DNA from: Nonomuraea sp. NEAU-A123
GTDB taxonomy: Bacteria; Actinomycetota; Actinomycetes; Streptosporangiales; Streptosporangiaceae
Assembly (NCBI RefSeq): GCF_018603905.1
Contig: NZ_JAHFZZ010000002.1
Span: 496,001 to 560,000, forward strand
Length of the DNA: 64,000 bases
Direction: 5' to 3'
Part shown: piece after piece, positions 33,277 through 42,447 of the stretch
Layout of the letters: every line of letters starts with the position of its first letter
How positions within the stretch are numbered: position 1 is the first letter of the stretch
Made by a program: the position numbers and the translations under genes
The notes under the pieces: generated by a model
Seen by the model: only the letters and a program-made list of their open reading frames with translations
Database searches by the model: none
What the model was told of the DNA's origin: nothing

Positions 33277-36200
33277 TCAGGATCCGACGTGCACGTAAGA
33301 GGCCCAGAAGATCGGAAACCCCGGGCGACGGCTGCGCAGTGAGCGCACGGCGAGGTGCAGGGCGGTGGCCGCCGCGTCGGGGTGCGGCTCGCGGGTGCCG
33401 CCCGCGGTCAGCACTGTGTACACCTCCTCCGCGACGGCCGGAGCGTGGAGATCGCTGATCGGCCACAGCGAGCCGATCACGTGCGGGAACCCGGCGAGCT
33501 GGACCGACGCGGCGATGCTGACCGCCTCGTCGGTCAGCACGTCGCCGCCGCGCGAGGTCTCGCAGCCGCTGAGGAAGGCCAGCTCGGCCCGGTCGAGGCG
33601 GCGGGCCGCCAGGTCCCTGACGGTCAGCGGCGGGCCGTGCAACAGCAGCCGGCCGCTGGAGGGATCGGTGGGATCCTGCACGGCGTGGCAGGCGAAGTGG
33701 ACCCAGGCGCTCTCGTCCAGCGCGGTGAGCACCCGGTCGCGGGTGGCGTCCGCGCCGGTCAGCTCCAGCCGTTGCGGCAGGTGCCGGCGTACGGCCGCCA
33801 GCTCCTGTTCCACGCCTCTCAGCACGGCCGTCCCGTCGGCGGCGGGGACGCCGACAAGCAGCACCTGCCTGCCGGCGGCCGGTCCGGACTGTTCGCGGGC
33901 GTGCAGGAGGGCTCGCAGGGTGGGGGTGTAGCTGGAGATGACCAGGTCGAGGGCCCAGCCGGCGGCGTGCAGCGGCAGCAGGGTGAGCGGGCCGGTGGGG
34001 CACCACCACATCCTGGACGGCAGTTCGCCCAGCGCGTCCAGCACCGGACCGGTGACGTGCTCCCAGAGCCACTCAAGGCAGGTCACGACCGCTTCGTTGG
34101 CCATGGTCTCCATCGCCTCCGCGAACTCCGCGGACCGTTCCTCGATTTGTGCGGCGGTGACATCCAGGGGGACGACGCGGATGCCTTCGGTGGTGACGAT
34201 CAGCGCGTCGCAGCCGTAGCGGCTCACGTTCACCACCGCGACGGGCCCGGCGTCGGCGGCCCGCAGCAGGCTCTCGTGGCGCGGCGGCCGCAGGAAGCCG
34301 GTGAAGTCCGGCAGCGCCCTGATCTCGGCGAGGATCTCCTGGCGGCGCCGGCGCAGCGTGTGACGCTGGTCGAGGCGGCGTTCACGGTCGAAGGCGGGAG
34401 CGTCGGGCGTGGCCGCCGGTGCGTCGGCCAGGTCCATGCGTTCGGCGGCGTCGATGGCGTCCTGCACCTCGCCGAGCCGGTCGGCCAGGTCGGGCGCGGC
34501 GGCGTACAGGACGTCGCGGGAGGTGCGGTTGTCGATGACCTGGGTGAGCATGACGCCTCTGCCCTGCTCCAGCAGCTCCAGCGCGGTGCCCGGGTCGCCC
34601 GCCCGGATCGCGGCCGCCGCCGCGTCGCGGGCCAGCCCCTCGTAGTCCCGCAGCACGCGCTCCTGATCGTCGCGGCCGAGCCCGCGCCAGGCCGCCTCGT
34701 CCAGCGCGGCCACCGCCGTGCCGAACCCCCTGACCGCCTCCTCGACCAGGCCCGCCTCCATGGCGAACTCGCCCCATCGCTGCCCGACGGTGGCCCGCCA
34801 GTCCGCCGACGCCGTCTCGACCTGGGCGGCGTCGCGGTAGCGGGCGAGCGCCTCGTCGCGCGGCACCGGCGCGCCCGTCATCTCCCACTGGTCGGTGAGC
34901 GCTCCGGCCAGGTGGAACAGCGCGATCGAGGCGGCCGGGTCGTCGGGCGCGCAGGTCGCCACAGCGGTCCGCATCGTCCGCAGCGCCCGCCTGAGGTCCC
35001 CGCCCCGGCCGGTCATCGCGTACCGCTTGCGCAGCGCACCCCCGAGCTGGCTGTACGCGGCCGGCCCGCCCGGCGGCTTGGCCCGGACGGCCTCGGTGAG
35101 CAGCTCAATGGCCTCGTCGAGGTCAGGGATCTCCTCGACGGCGCCCCTGGGTGCCGGCTCCCCCAGCGCCTGCGCGATCATCGCGGCCAGCGTCGCCCGG
35201 GTGATCCGTGGTGACAGAGCCCTGATCAGCAGGGCGCCGCCCAGGTTGACGGTCGCGCGGGTGTGCAGCGCGGTCCCGGGCGCGGAGGCGGCCTTGGCGG
35301 CGCGGAACACGTCGATCGACTCGTCGAGGCCGTCGTCCGTCAGCAGGAGCACCATGCCGAAGGTGTTGAGGATGCCCGGCCGCTGGATGTTGCCGGGCTG
35401 CACGGTGCGGGCGGCTTCGCGCATCCGTTCCACGGCCTCCCGCAATGCGGGCGTCTGGCCGGTGTACTGGTAACGCTCCGCCAGCACGACGGCCAGATTG
35501 CCGAGATAGCTGGGACGGTAAGGGCTGGTCGGCGGCGTGGCGGCCAAGGCGTCACGCAGGACGGAGGCGGCCTCCTCCGTGTCCTCGCCCCGGCGGGTCC
35601 GCTCGTAGCGCTGCTGCAACGCGCCGCCCAGGTTGGCGCGGTACAGGGCATAGTTGGGGTGGTCGGGGCCGGTCATGGAGGTGGCCGCGCGGTGACTGTT
35701 CACCGATTCGTCCAGCTCCGCCAGGTTGCCGGTGAGCTCGTACCTGAAGAAGAGCGCGGATCCCAGTCCGGTCAGCGCCATGGCGCGCTCCGGGTGCCGC
35801 GGTGCGTCCTTGAGCGCCTGCCGGTAACAGTCGATGGCGTCGTCGAGCACCTTCGAACGGCCGCCGAACCGGAACCTCAGCATCAGCGCGTTGCCAAGAT
35901 CCGAGCGGTACATTCCGGCATGCGGGTCGGTGGGGCGGACGAGCGCCGCCCCTCGGCTCAGGACGTCGATCATCTCGTCGAGGTCGTCGACGGTACCGCT
36001 GAACTCCATGCGCAGGCCCAGCACCGCGCCCAGCGACATCAGCAACTGCGGCAGCTCGGGGTGGTCCGGCGGCGCCTGGGCCACGGCCTGACGGAGCATC
36101 TCGACCGCCTGGTCGGCCCGGTCGAGCCGGCCGGAGGTGCGGACGTCCTCGATGAGCATGCCGCCCATGCCCGCGAGGTAGCGCGACCGGCCGTCCGAGC

Positions 36201-36936
36201 CGAGGAACGACTCGCCGACGGCTGAGCTCCGCAACTGCTCCATCACCTCGGGGGTGATGACCGGGATCTCGTCCGCCGTCATGATCGCGCCCAGCAGGAC
36301 CGTGATCTCCTGCTTGACCGGCTCGGAAGCCTCAGCGTAGCGGGCCCGCACCTCATCGATCGCCGCCTTCAGCTCCTCGGCTCTGGCCGGGTCCTCGTGG
36401 GCGACCAGCACCAGGGCGTTGGCGAGCTTGGCCAGCCGCCACAGGTACCTGTCGCCCGACCTGTCGGTGGCGTGCACCGACTGGCGCAGCAGGTCGATCC
36501 CGCGCAGCAGGTGGTCGCGGTCGCCGGTCCTCATGTGGCTGAGCATGCAGGCCATGCCGTAGTTGGCCAGCACCAGCGGCCGGTCCTGGAGCCGGCCGCC
36601 GAGCGCCGCCTCGTACAGCTCCAGGGCTTCCCCGAAGTGCTCTGCGCCGGTCTTGACGTGGCCGCCGAGCACGCCCGCCAGCGACGCCTGGGCCTCGGCC
36701 AGTTCGGGCCGGCCGGCCAGGGCCGTCACGGCGCGGCGGTGCAGGTCGATGGCCTGGAGGAGGTCCTGTTCGTTCCGGAGCCGGTCGTAGCGCATGCTCA
36801 TGGCGTTGCCGTACTCGGTGAGCAGCAGCGGGTCAGGGTCGCGCGCCACCAGCTTGCGGTATCCGGCTATCCCGTCCTCCAGAGCCTTGGTGTCGCCGGT
36901 CAGGAGGTATCGGTTGATGTGCTCGGCTGGGTTCAT
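33277..36936 (-). CDS. TPR-CHAT caspase-like protease of a CATRA conflict system
   Basis: 1219 residues. About 870 residues of tetratricopeptide-like repeats (YRSDLGNALMLRFRFGG, YLGNLAVVLAERYQYTG, YSQLGGALRKRYAMTG) end in a CHAT domain (about 930-1219). The caspase-like dyad is visible as His1084 in VHFACHAVQDP and Cys1125 in LAFLSGCETSRGG, so it looks active. Its ATG overlaps the stop of the CATRA membrane protein (ATGA, 36933-36936) and has GGAGGAG just upstream. Expected role: effector protease released upon a trigger sensed through the TPRs or CATRA partner. The long open frame upstream of 36936 is a shadow of the membrane protein gene. Confidence 0.9.
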   Translation of the reverse strand: MNPAEHINRYLLTGDTKALEDGIAGYRKLVARDPDPLLLTEYGNAMSMRYDRLRNEQDLLQAIDLHRRAVTALAGRPELAEAQASLAGVLGGHVKTGAEHFGEALELYEAALGGRLQDRPLVLANYGMACMLSHMRTGDRDHLLRGIDLLRQSVHATDRSGDRYLWRLAKLANALVLVAHEDPARAEELKAAIDEVRARYAEASEPVKQEITVLLGAIMTADEIPVITPEVMEQLRSSAVGESFLGSDGRSRYLAGMGGMLIEDVRTSGRLDRADQAVEMLRQAVAQAPPDHPELPQLLMSLGAVLGLRMEFSGTVDDLDEMIDVLSRGAALVRPTDPHAGMYRSDLGNALMLRFRFGGRSKVLDDAIDCYRQALKDAPRHPERAMALTGLGSALFFRYELTGNLAELDESVNSHRAATSMTGPDHPNYALYRANLGGALQQRYERTRRGEDTEEAASVLRDALAATPPTSPYRPSYLGNLAVVLAERYQYTGQTPALREAVERMREAARTVQPGNIQRPGILNTFGMVLLLTDDGLDESIDVFRAAKAASAPGTALHTRATVNLGGALLIRALSPRITRATLAAMIAQALGEPAPRGAVEEIPDLDEAIELLTEAVRAKPPGGPAAYSQLGGALRKRYAMTGRGGDLRRALRTMRTAVATCAPDDPAASIALFHLAGALTDQWEMTGAPVPRDEALARYRDAAQVETASADWRATVGQRWGEFAMEAGLVEEAVRGFGTAVAALDEAAWRGLGRDDQERVLRDYEGLARDAAAAAIRAGDPGTALELLEQGRGVMLTQVIDNRTSRDVLYAAAPDLADRLGEVQDAIDAAERMDLADAPAATPDAPAFDRERRLDQRHTLRRRRQEILAEIRALPDFTGFLRPPRHESLLRAADAGPVAVVNVSRYGCDALIVTTEGIRVVPLDVTAAQIEERSAEFAEAMETMANEAVVTCLEWLWEHVTGPVLDALGELPSRMWWCPTGPLTLLPLHAAGWALDLVISSYTPTLRALLHAREQSGPAAGRQVLLVGVPAADGTAVLRGVEQELAAVRRHLPQRLELTGADATRDRVLTALDESAWVHFACHAVQDPTDPSSGRLLLHGPPLTVRDLAARRLDRAELAFLSGCETSRGGDVLTDEAVSIAASVQLAGFPHVIGSLWPISDLHAPAVAEEVYTVLTAGGTREPHPDAAATALHLAVRSLRSRRPGFPIFWASYVHVGS

Positions 36937-38105
36937 CGGCTCCTCCGCCATCTGACGACGCCGAACGCGGTCACCCCGAAGGCCGTCAGGGCCAGGGCGG
37001 CCACGATGAAGGGCTTCACGGGATCGGGGATGGGGACGCGGTAGTTCAGTGACTGCACCGCTGTCAGCATCATGATCAGGCTGCCGATGACGGCGGCGCT
37101 CAGGACGCCGAAGCGTTCCCAGCGGCGCTCGGTCTGCTCCGCTCGTAGCTGTAACCGCTCGGCGAGCACGATGTCGGCGATCGCGGCGATCTCGCGGGCC
37201 CGCTCCCGGGTCGCCTCGGCGTAGGCGAGGTCGTCGTCGAGGCGCCGCAGGAACCAGTCGGCCAGCGCCAGGTCGTCGTCGAGCGCCTGGGCGCGCATAT
37301 TGTGCAGCGCGATCTCCACGCTCCGCCGCATCTCGCGTAACCGGGTCGCGGCCCAGATCAGCCCCGCCGCCGCCGTCTGCCGCTCGGTCAGCTCGCGCCG
37401 GGCCGATGTCAGCCCGGCGTCCCCGAGCAGCGCCATCGTCGCGTCGACCTGCTCGTCGACCCGGCGGCGCGCCGCCCGCACGCTCGCCCCGTCCGCGTAG
37501 ACTCGCAGGTGGTAACGGACCTTGGCGGCGTGCATCAGGTAACGGGCGAACGGCGCCATCCGGTCGTCGCCCGCCGTCCACGCCCACGCGTCCATGCGGG
37601 TCTCCAGCCTGCGCGGCGCGATCATCGCGAACACGCGCCGGCTCCGCGTGTCCTGCTCGTAGCCGACCTCCCACAGCGTCATGCCGTCCCTGGTGGTCAT
37701 CCGGCCCATCGTGTACGGCTGCGGCAAGGCGGCCAGGATCCGATCCGCCCGCCGCGTACGGCCGTAGGCGACGAACAGCCGGCACTCGCCGAGCGCCCAA
37801 TCGCCGATGTCCGCACCGGCGCAGCCGGTCCAGAGCGCGTCGAGCTCCGCCCACGAACCGCCCGTCAACGCCACGCTCAGGCAGTGCGTGTCGTGTTCCA
37901 GCCGCAGCACCGCCTGACGCAGCGGCTCGCCACGCGCCGTGCGCACCTCGGCCTTGCCCACGGTCTCGGCGGGCATGCGCAACCGGTCACCGAGGGCGTC
38001 CCACACGTGGCGCAGCCGCCGCTCGCCCTCGGCCGCCTCCGGTCCGGTCGCGGACACGAACACGTGGACGATCAGCCCTGGGGCGGCAGGCTCACCCGGC
38101 CTCAT
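36933..38105 (-). CDS. CATRA conflict-system membrane protein (caspase/TPR-associated)
   Basis: 390 residues. An N-terminal soluble domain (HVFVSATGP... CLSVALTGGSWAELDALW), a helical middle (about 215-315) and two C-terminal membrane helices (about 325-345 and 362-384) ending RWRRSR. Size, C-terminal helices and position before a TPR-CHAT gene fit the CATRA (caspase and TPR repeat associated) family described in computational work on bacterial NTP-dependent and protease-based conflict systems. It overlaps the small protein gene by 14 bases. Its biochemical role is unknown; it may anchor the protease or form the toxic membrane effector. Confidence 0.75.
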   Translation of the reverse strand: MRPGEPAAPGLIVHVFVSATGPEAAEGERRLRHVWDALGDRLRMPAETVGKAEVRTARGEPLRQAVLRLEHDTHCLSVALTGGSWAELDALWTGCAGADIGDWALGECRLFVAYGRTRRADRILAALPQPYTMGRMTTRDGMTLWEVGYEQDTRSRRVFAMIAPRRLETRMDAWAWTAGDDRMAPFARYLMHAAKVRYHLRVYADGASVRAARRRVDEQVDATMALLGDAGLTSARRELTERQTAAAGLIWAATRLREMRRSVEIALHNMRAQALDDDLALADWFLRRLDDDLAYAEATRERAREIAAIADIVLAERLQLRAEQTERRWERFGVLSAAVIGSLIMMLTAVQSLNYRVPIPDPVKPFIVAALALTAFGVTAFGVVRWRRSR

Positions 38106-38370
38106 CGGCCCGGTCCGCGACGGGGGCCGACAGGCTGTGGATCAGCTCGTTGACGCGCTCGCGAGTCTGCTCGGGCATCGGGGTCACCGGTTCGGCGGGG
38201 TATGGGGTGACGATGCGCATGGGCCCGGCCAGCTCCAGGTGGCCGATCTCCGCGTCCGGGTCGGCCGACGCCGCCAGCCCGCGTACGGCCGCGTCCACGG
38301 CCGCCCACCTCGCCTCGGGCAACTCCCACCCGAGAGCCTCGCGCAGCAGCTCCGTCGCCTCATCGTGCAC
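38092..38370 (-). CDS. CATRA-associated small protein
   Basis: 92 residues from a GTG at 38370 with GGGGAGGA 5 bases upstream. The N-terminus (DEATELLREALGWELPEARW) is amphipathic, the middle acidic, and the tail contains TRERVNELIHSL. Small proteins of this size are encoded first in CATRA operons. It is the first gene of the three-gene cassette. The assignment rests mainly on context. Confidence 0.65.
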   Translation of the reverse strand: MHDEATELLREALGWELPEARWAAVDAAVRGLAASADPDAEIGHLELAGPMRIVTPYPAEPVTPMPEQTRERVNELIHSLSAPVADRADEAG

Positions 38371-38651
38371 GCCGGTCCTCCCCTTCGGGCGATCCCGACT
38401 CAAGTGTGCCTGCCGCCGGCGATCACGACCAGCGAGCACACCGACACGATGCGATAACGAGGGGGCGGTCGCGGCGCGCCCCGGTCCGGATGAGACCGGG
38501 GCGGCTTCGCGGGTGGGCTTTGGTGCCTCAGGGCCCCCGACTAAGGCATGTCGAGATTATTCCTTTAAGTCCGTTTTGTATAGCTTTCGCGGGTCCGCTT
38601 CTCGGCGCAGCATCCGTTGACCGGGCAACGATTATCGGCTGAGATCCTTTT

Positions 38652-39842
38652 ATGAGCTTCGCCGTCCCTGACAGCGTTCGTCCCATTCGCGATGCCGTAC
38701 ACGCCTTCATGACCGAGCGGGTCGAGCCCGCCGAGAACGTGCTCCACCAGGGCGGGCCCGCTGCCGGGGCGGCGCTCGACGAACTGCGCGCCGAAGCCAA
38801 GAAGGAGGGCCTGTGGGCGCTCGGCCATCCGCGCGAGCTGGGCGGGGGCGGGCTGCCCTTCCTCGACTACGTGTACGTCAACGAGGTGCAGGGGCGGAGC
38901 GAGTTCGGGCAGATCGCGCTGGGCACGTACACGCTGCAGGACTCGCTCATGCTGTACGAGCACGCCTCCGCCGAGCAGCGGGAACGCTACCTGGATCCGC
39001 TGGTGCGGGGCGACATCTCGCCGAGCTTCGCGATGACCGAGCCCTCCGTGTCGAGCAGCGACCCGACGCAGCTCAGGACGGCCGCCGTTCTCGACGGGGA
39101 CGAATGGGTGATCAACGGGCACAAGTGGTTCACGACCGGCGCGTCCCGGGCCGCGTACACCACCGTGATGTGCCGGACAGAGGACGGAGCGGCGCCGCAC
39201 CTGGCCTTCTCCATGATCCTGGTGCCGACCGACACGCCGGGCTACGACATCATCCGTGAGACGCCGGTGCTGGGCCTGGACGGCGCGCACTGCGAGGTCC
39301 GCTACGACAACGTCCGGGTGCCCGCCTCGAACCTCCTGGGGCAGCGCGGCCACGGATTCGTCATCGCGCAGAAGCGCCTGGGGCCCGGGCGGATCTTCCA
39401 CTGCATGCGCTGGCTCGGCCAGGCGCAGCGGGCCTTCGACCTGATGTGCCGCCGGATGCACGAACGGACCGCGTTCGGTGAGCCGCTGGCGGCCAAACAG
39501 CTCATGCGGCAGCACGTGTTCGACTCCTACGCGGAGATCCAGGCCGCGCGGCTGCTCACGCTCGACGCCGCGCGGGCCATCGACTCCGGCTCCGACGCCA
39601 GGGTCGAGATCGGCGCGATCAAGGTGGTGGGCTCGCGCATGCTGCACAACGTGATCGACCGGGCCATTCAGGTGTACGGCGCGGCGGGGCTGACGTCGGA
39701 CACCCCGCTGGACCGGATGTACCGGCACGCCAGGGCCGGGCGGATCTACGACGGGCCGGACGAGGTGCACATCGACTCCGTGGGGCGGCGGATACTCGGC
39801 GCCTACGCGGCGGGCGGGAACTGGGAGTTCGGGCTGCGATGA
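38652..39842 (+). CDS. Acyl-CoA dehydrogenase (LvaC/ACAD10-11-like)
   Basis: 396 residues. Flavin and substrate motifs: FAMTEPSVSSSDPTQLRT, WVINGHKWFTTGA, and the C-terminal QVYGAAGLTSDTPLDRMYRHAR with DGPDEVH (the position of the catalytic base). It most resembles the class paired with APH-type phosphotransferases, which processes 4-phosphoryl acyl-CoAs. The next gene starts four bases inside it (ATGA), so the pair is coupled. Confidence 0.88.
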   Translation: MSFAVPDSVRPIRDAVHAFMTERVEPAENVLHQGGPAAGAALDELRAEAKKEGLWALGHPRELGGGGLPFLDYVYVNEVQGRSEFGQIALGTYTLQDSLMLYEHASAEQRERYLDPLVRGDISPSFAMTEPSVSSSDPTQLRTAAVLDGDEWVINGHKWFTTGASRAAYTTVMCRTEDGAAPHLAFSMILVPTDTPGYDIIRETPVLGLDGAHCEVRYDNVRVPASNLLGQRGHGFVIAQKRLGPGRIFHCMRWLGQAQRAFDLMCRRMHERTAFGEPLAAKQLMRQHVFDSYAEIQAARLLTLDAARAIDSGSDARVEIGAIKVVGSRMLHNVIDRAIQVYGAAGLTSDTPLDRMYRHARAGRIYDGPDEVHIDSVGRRILGAYAAGGNWEFGLR

Positions 39843-40866
39843 CGCAAGCGGTCCGCTCGATCGTCGGTGAGGTCTTCGGGCCCGGCGCGTCGGTGCCCTT
39901 CAGCGCGCGGCTCCCCGGCGGGGCCTCGCGCGAGACGTGGGCGCTCGACGTGCTCGACGGGGACGAACGGCACGAGCTGATCCTGCGCCTCGACTCCCCC
40001 GGCGCGGCCCTGGAGGCCGGTGGCAGCCTGGCGAGCGAGGCCACGCTGATGCGGGCCGCCGCCGGGGCCGGGGTGCCCGTGCCGCGGATCGTGGCGGCCG
40101 CTCGGTCGTACATCCTCATGACCCGGGTGGCGGGCGAGACGATCCCGCGCAGGATCCTGCGCGACGAGGCGTACGCGGAGGCCCGGCCGCGGCTGGCCGC
40201 CCAGTGCGGCGAGGCGCTCGCGGCGATCCACCGGATGCCGCTGTCCGCGCTGCCACCCGCCGCGTCCGCGGCCGATGTGCCCACTCCCGCGCCGGCCGAT
40301 GCGCCCGCCACCTCAGGCGGTCCGCCCCCCGCCTCGGGCGGTCCGCTCGCGTCTGTCGCGGACGATCCGCTGCGGCAGTGGCGGGAGGTGCTCGATCAGG
40401 CCGGGGAGCCGCATCCGGTGTTCGAGCTGGCGTTCCGGCGGCTGGCGGCGACCCGGCCGCCGGGGTCGCGGCGGACCGTGGTGCACGGCGACTTCCGCAA
40501 CGGCAACCTGATCGTCGGTCCCGAGGGCATCCGGGCGGTGCTCGACTGGGAGCTGGCCCACGCGGGCGATCCGGTCGAGGACCTCGGCTGGCTGTGCGTG
40601 AAGGCGTGGCGGTTCGGCTCGCTCTGCCGGTCGGCGGGTTCGGCGACTACGACGATCTGGTCACCGCGTACGAGAAGGCCGGCGGGCAGCCCGTCGACCG
40701 TGACGCGCTGCGCTGGTGGGAGACGTTCGGCGTGCTCAAGTGGGGCGTCATCTGCGTCATGCAGACGATGCGCCACCTGCGCGGCGGCGCGCGCTCCGTC
40801 GAGCTGGCCGCGATCGGGCGCCGGGTGTGCGAGAACGAGTGGGACCTGCTGCGGCTGCTCGGCTGA
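39839..40866 (+). pseudogene. APH-type phosphotransferase (LvaA/ACAD10-like) with one-base frameshift
   Basis: The first 260 codons encode an aminoglycoside phosphotransferase-fold kinase: catalytic VVHGDFRNGNLIV (Brenner-type loop HGDxxxxN) and VLDWELAHAGDP. Near 40619-40621 the frame is lost: the conserved continuation PVGGFGDYDDLVTAYEKAGG and WETFGVLKWGVI is in the next frame and runs to a TGA at 40866. Adding one base after 40620 would restore a normal protein of about 342 residues. Either a recent mutation or a sequencing error. Without the repair the reading frame would run on into the ABC transporter gene. There is an unusual Pro/Ala-rich insert at about 138-170. Confidence 0.8.
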
Positions 40867-40909
40867 AAACCCGTTGCGAACGCCCGTGTACGGAACACAC
40901 TCTGATCGG

Positions 40910-41629
40910 GTGACCATCCTGGAGGCGACTCATCTGGTCAAGCGGTTCGGGCCCGTGACGGCGGTCCGTGACCTGAGCCTCACCGTCGGCGAAGGAGAGG
41001 TGACGGGGCTGCTCGGGCTCAACGGCGCGGGCAAATCGACGACACTCCACATGCTGCTCGGCCTGATCACGCCCGATTCGGGGAGCGTCCGCCTGTTCGG
41101 CCAGGACCTGGCGCGGCACCGGATCGAGGTGCTGAGCCGGGTCAACTTCGCCGCCAGCTACGTGGACCTGCCCGGGCCGCTGCTGGTGCAGGAGGTGCTC
41201 GACGCGTTCGCCCGCCTCTACGCGCTGCGGCGGCCGGCGGCGCGGGTCGATGAGATGGTCGAGCTGTTCGAGCTGGGGCCGCTGCGCCGGCGTCGGATGA
41301 TGGTTCTGTCCTCCGGGCAGCGCACCCGGGTGCAACTGGCCAAGGCCCTGCTCAACGCGCCCCGGCTGCTGGTGCTCGACGAGCCCACGGCCAACCTCGA
41401 CCCCGACGTCGGCGACCGGATCCGCGGCCTGCTGTCGCGCGTGGCCGAGGAGACCGGCAGCGCCATGCTGATCACCTCGCACAACATGCGCGAGGTCGAG
41501 CGGATGTGCGACCGAATCCACTTCATGGCCGACGGCCGGATCGTGGCCACCGGCACCGCCGGTGAGCTGGCCAGCCACTACGGGGTCGACGACCTGGAAG
41601 AGGTGTTCCTGAAGGTGGCTCGCGGATGA
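40910..41629 (+). CDS. ABC transporter ATP-binding protein
   Basis: 239 residues from a GTG at 40910. Walker A GLNGAGKST, signature LSSGQRTRVQLAKAL, Walker B LLVLDEPTANLDP and switch SHNMREVERM are intact. It ends ATGA-coupled to a permease gene. Similar to exporters of the ABC-2 type with a separate permease. It is in the same frame as the first part of the frameshifted kinase gene, but it has its own start and a clear boundary. Confidence 0.9.
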   Translation: MTILEATHLVKRFGPVTAVRDLSLTVGEGEVTGLLGLNGAGKSTTLHMLLGLITPDSGSVRLFGQDLARHRIEVLSRVNFAASYVDLPGPLLVQEVLDAFARLYALRRPAARVDEMVELFELGPLRRRRMMVLSSGQRTRVQLAKALLNAPRLLVLDEPTANLDPDVGDRIRGLLSRVAEETGSAMLITSHNMREVERMCDRIHFMADGRIVATGTAGELASHYGVDDLEEVFLKVARG

Positions 41630-42447
41630 CGACTCTCACCTTGCCCCCGCTCAGCCTCGCCGCCCGGCGCAGCCGGATCTCCGGCGTGATCCGGCGTGAC
41701 TTCGCCGCGCTGCGGCGCAGCCCGATCAGGATGTTCGAGATCCTGTTCTGGCCGACCATCGAGCTGCTGCTGTGGGGGTTCGTCACGCTGTACCTCAGGA
41801 CGCAGCAGGTGCCTTTCGTGGTGGCGTTCCTGATCGGCGCGGTGCTGCTCTGGCAGGTGCTGCAGAAGGCGAGCAACGAGATCTCGCTGGCCTTCCTGGA
41901 GGACATCTGGGCGCGCAACCTGCTCAACGTGCAGGTCAGCCCGCTGTCCAGCGTCGAATACCTGATCGGGCTCATGCTGTTCTCGCTGGGCAAGGTGGTG
42001 TTCGCGGTCGCCGTGATGGCGGGCCTCGCGCTGGTACTCTACGGGTTCGGGGTGACGAGCCTGGGCGTGGGGCTGGTGCCGTTCATGGGCATCCTGCTCC
42101 TGCTCGGCTGGTCACTCGGGCTGGTCGGCATCGCGGCGGTGCTCCGCTTCGGGGAGAACGCGCAGGTCATCGCCTGGTCGTTGGTCTTCTTCGTCCAGCC
42201 GCTGGCCGGGATCTTCTACCCGCTGTCGGTGCTGCCCGAGCCGGTGCGGGCCGTAGCGTGGTTCCTGCCCGCCTCGCATGTCTTCGAGGGGATGCGGACG
42301 GTCATGTCGGGCGGTGCGCTGCCGTGGGACCGGATGGTGTGGGCGATCGGGCTCAACGTCGTCTATCTGGCCGGCGCGCTGGGGGTGTTCGGGTGGGCGC
42401 TCAACTACGCCCGGCGGCATGGGAGGCTCTCCCGCTTCGGTGACTGA
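41626..42447 (+). CDS. ABC-2 type permease
   Basis: 273 residues with six membrane helices and an N-terminal amphipathic segment (RRDFAALRRSPIRMFEILFWPTIELLLWG). The C-terminal third has the LPEPVRAVAWFLPASHVFEGMR motif of polysaccharide/drug exporters. It pairs with the preceding ATPase. Its 3' end overlaps the convergent tetR gene by 47 bases. Confidence 0.9.
   Translation: MTTLTLPPLSLAARRSRISGVIRRDFAALRRSPIRMFEILFWPTIELLLWGFVTLYLRTQQVPFVVAFLIGAVLLWQVLQKASNEISLAFLEDIWARNLLNVQVSPLSSVEYLIGLMLFSLGKVVFAVAVMAGLALVLYGFGVTSLGVGLVPFMGILLLLGWSLGLVGIAAVLRFGENAQVIAWSLVFFVQPLAGIFYPLSVLPEPVRAVAWFLPASHVFEGMRTVMSGGALPWDRMVWAIGLNVVYLAGALGVFGWALNYARRHGRLSRFGD

Noticed and set aside
36937..37854. Extension of the TPR-CHAT frame upstream to 37854
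   Set aside because: It is the shadow frame of the CATRA membrane protein gene; the peptide is Arg/Gly-rich low complexity.
39937..40866. Plus-strand frame read as a separate gene
   Set aside because: Only its last 80 codons look like protein; they are the shifted 3' part of the APH-type kinase gene.
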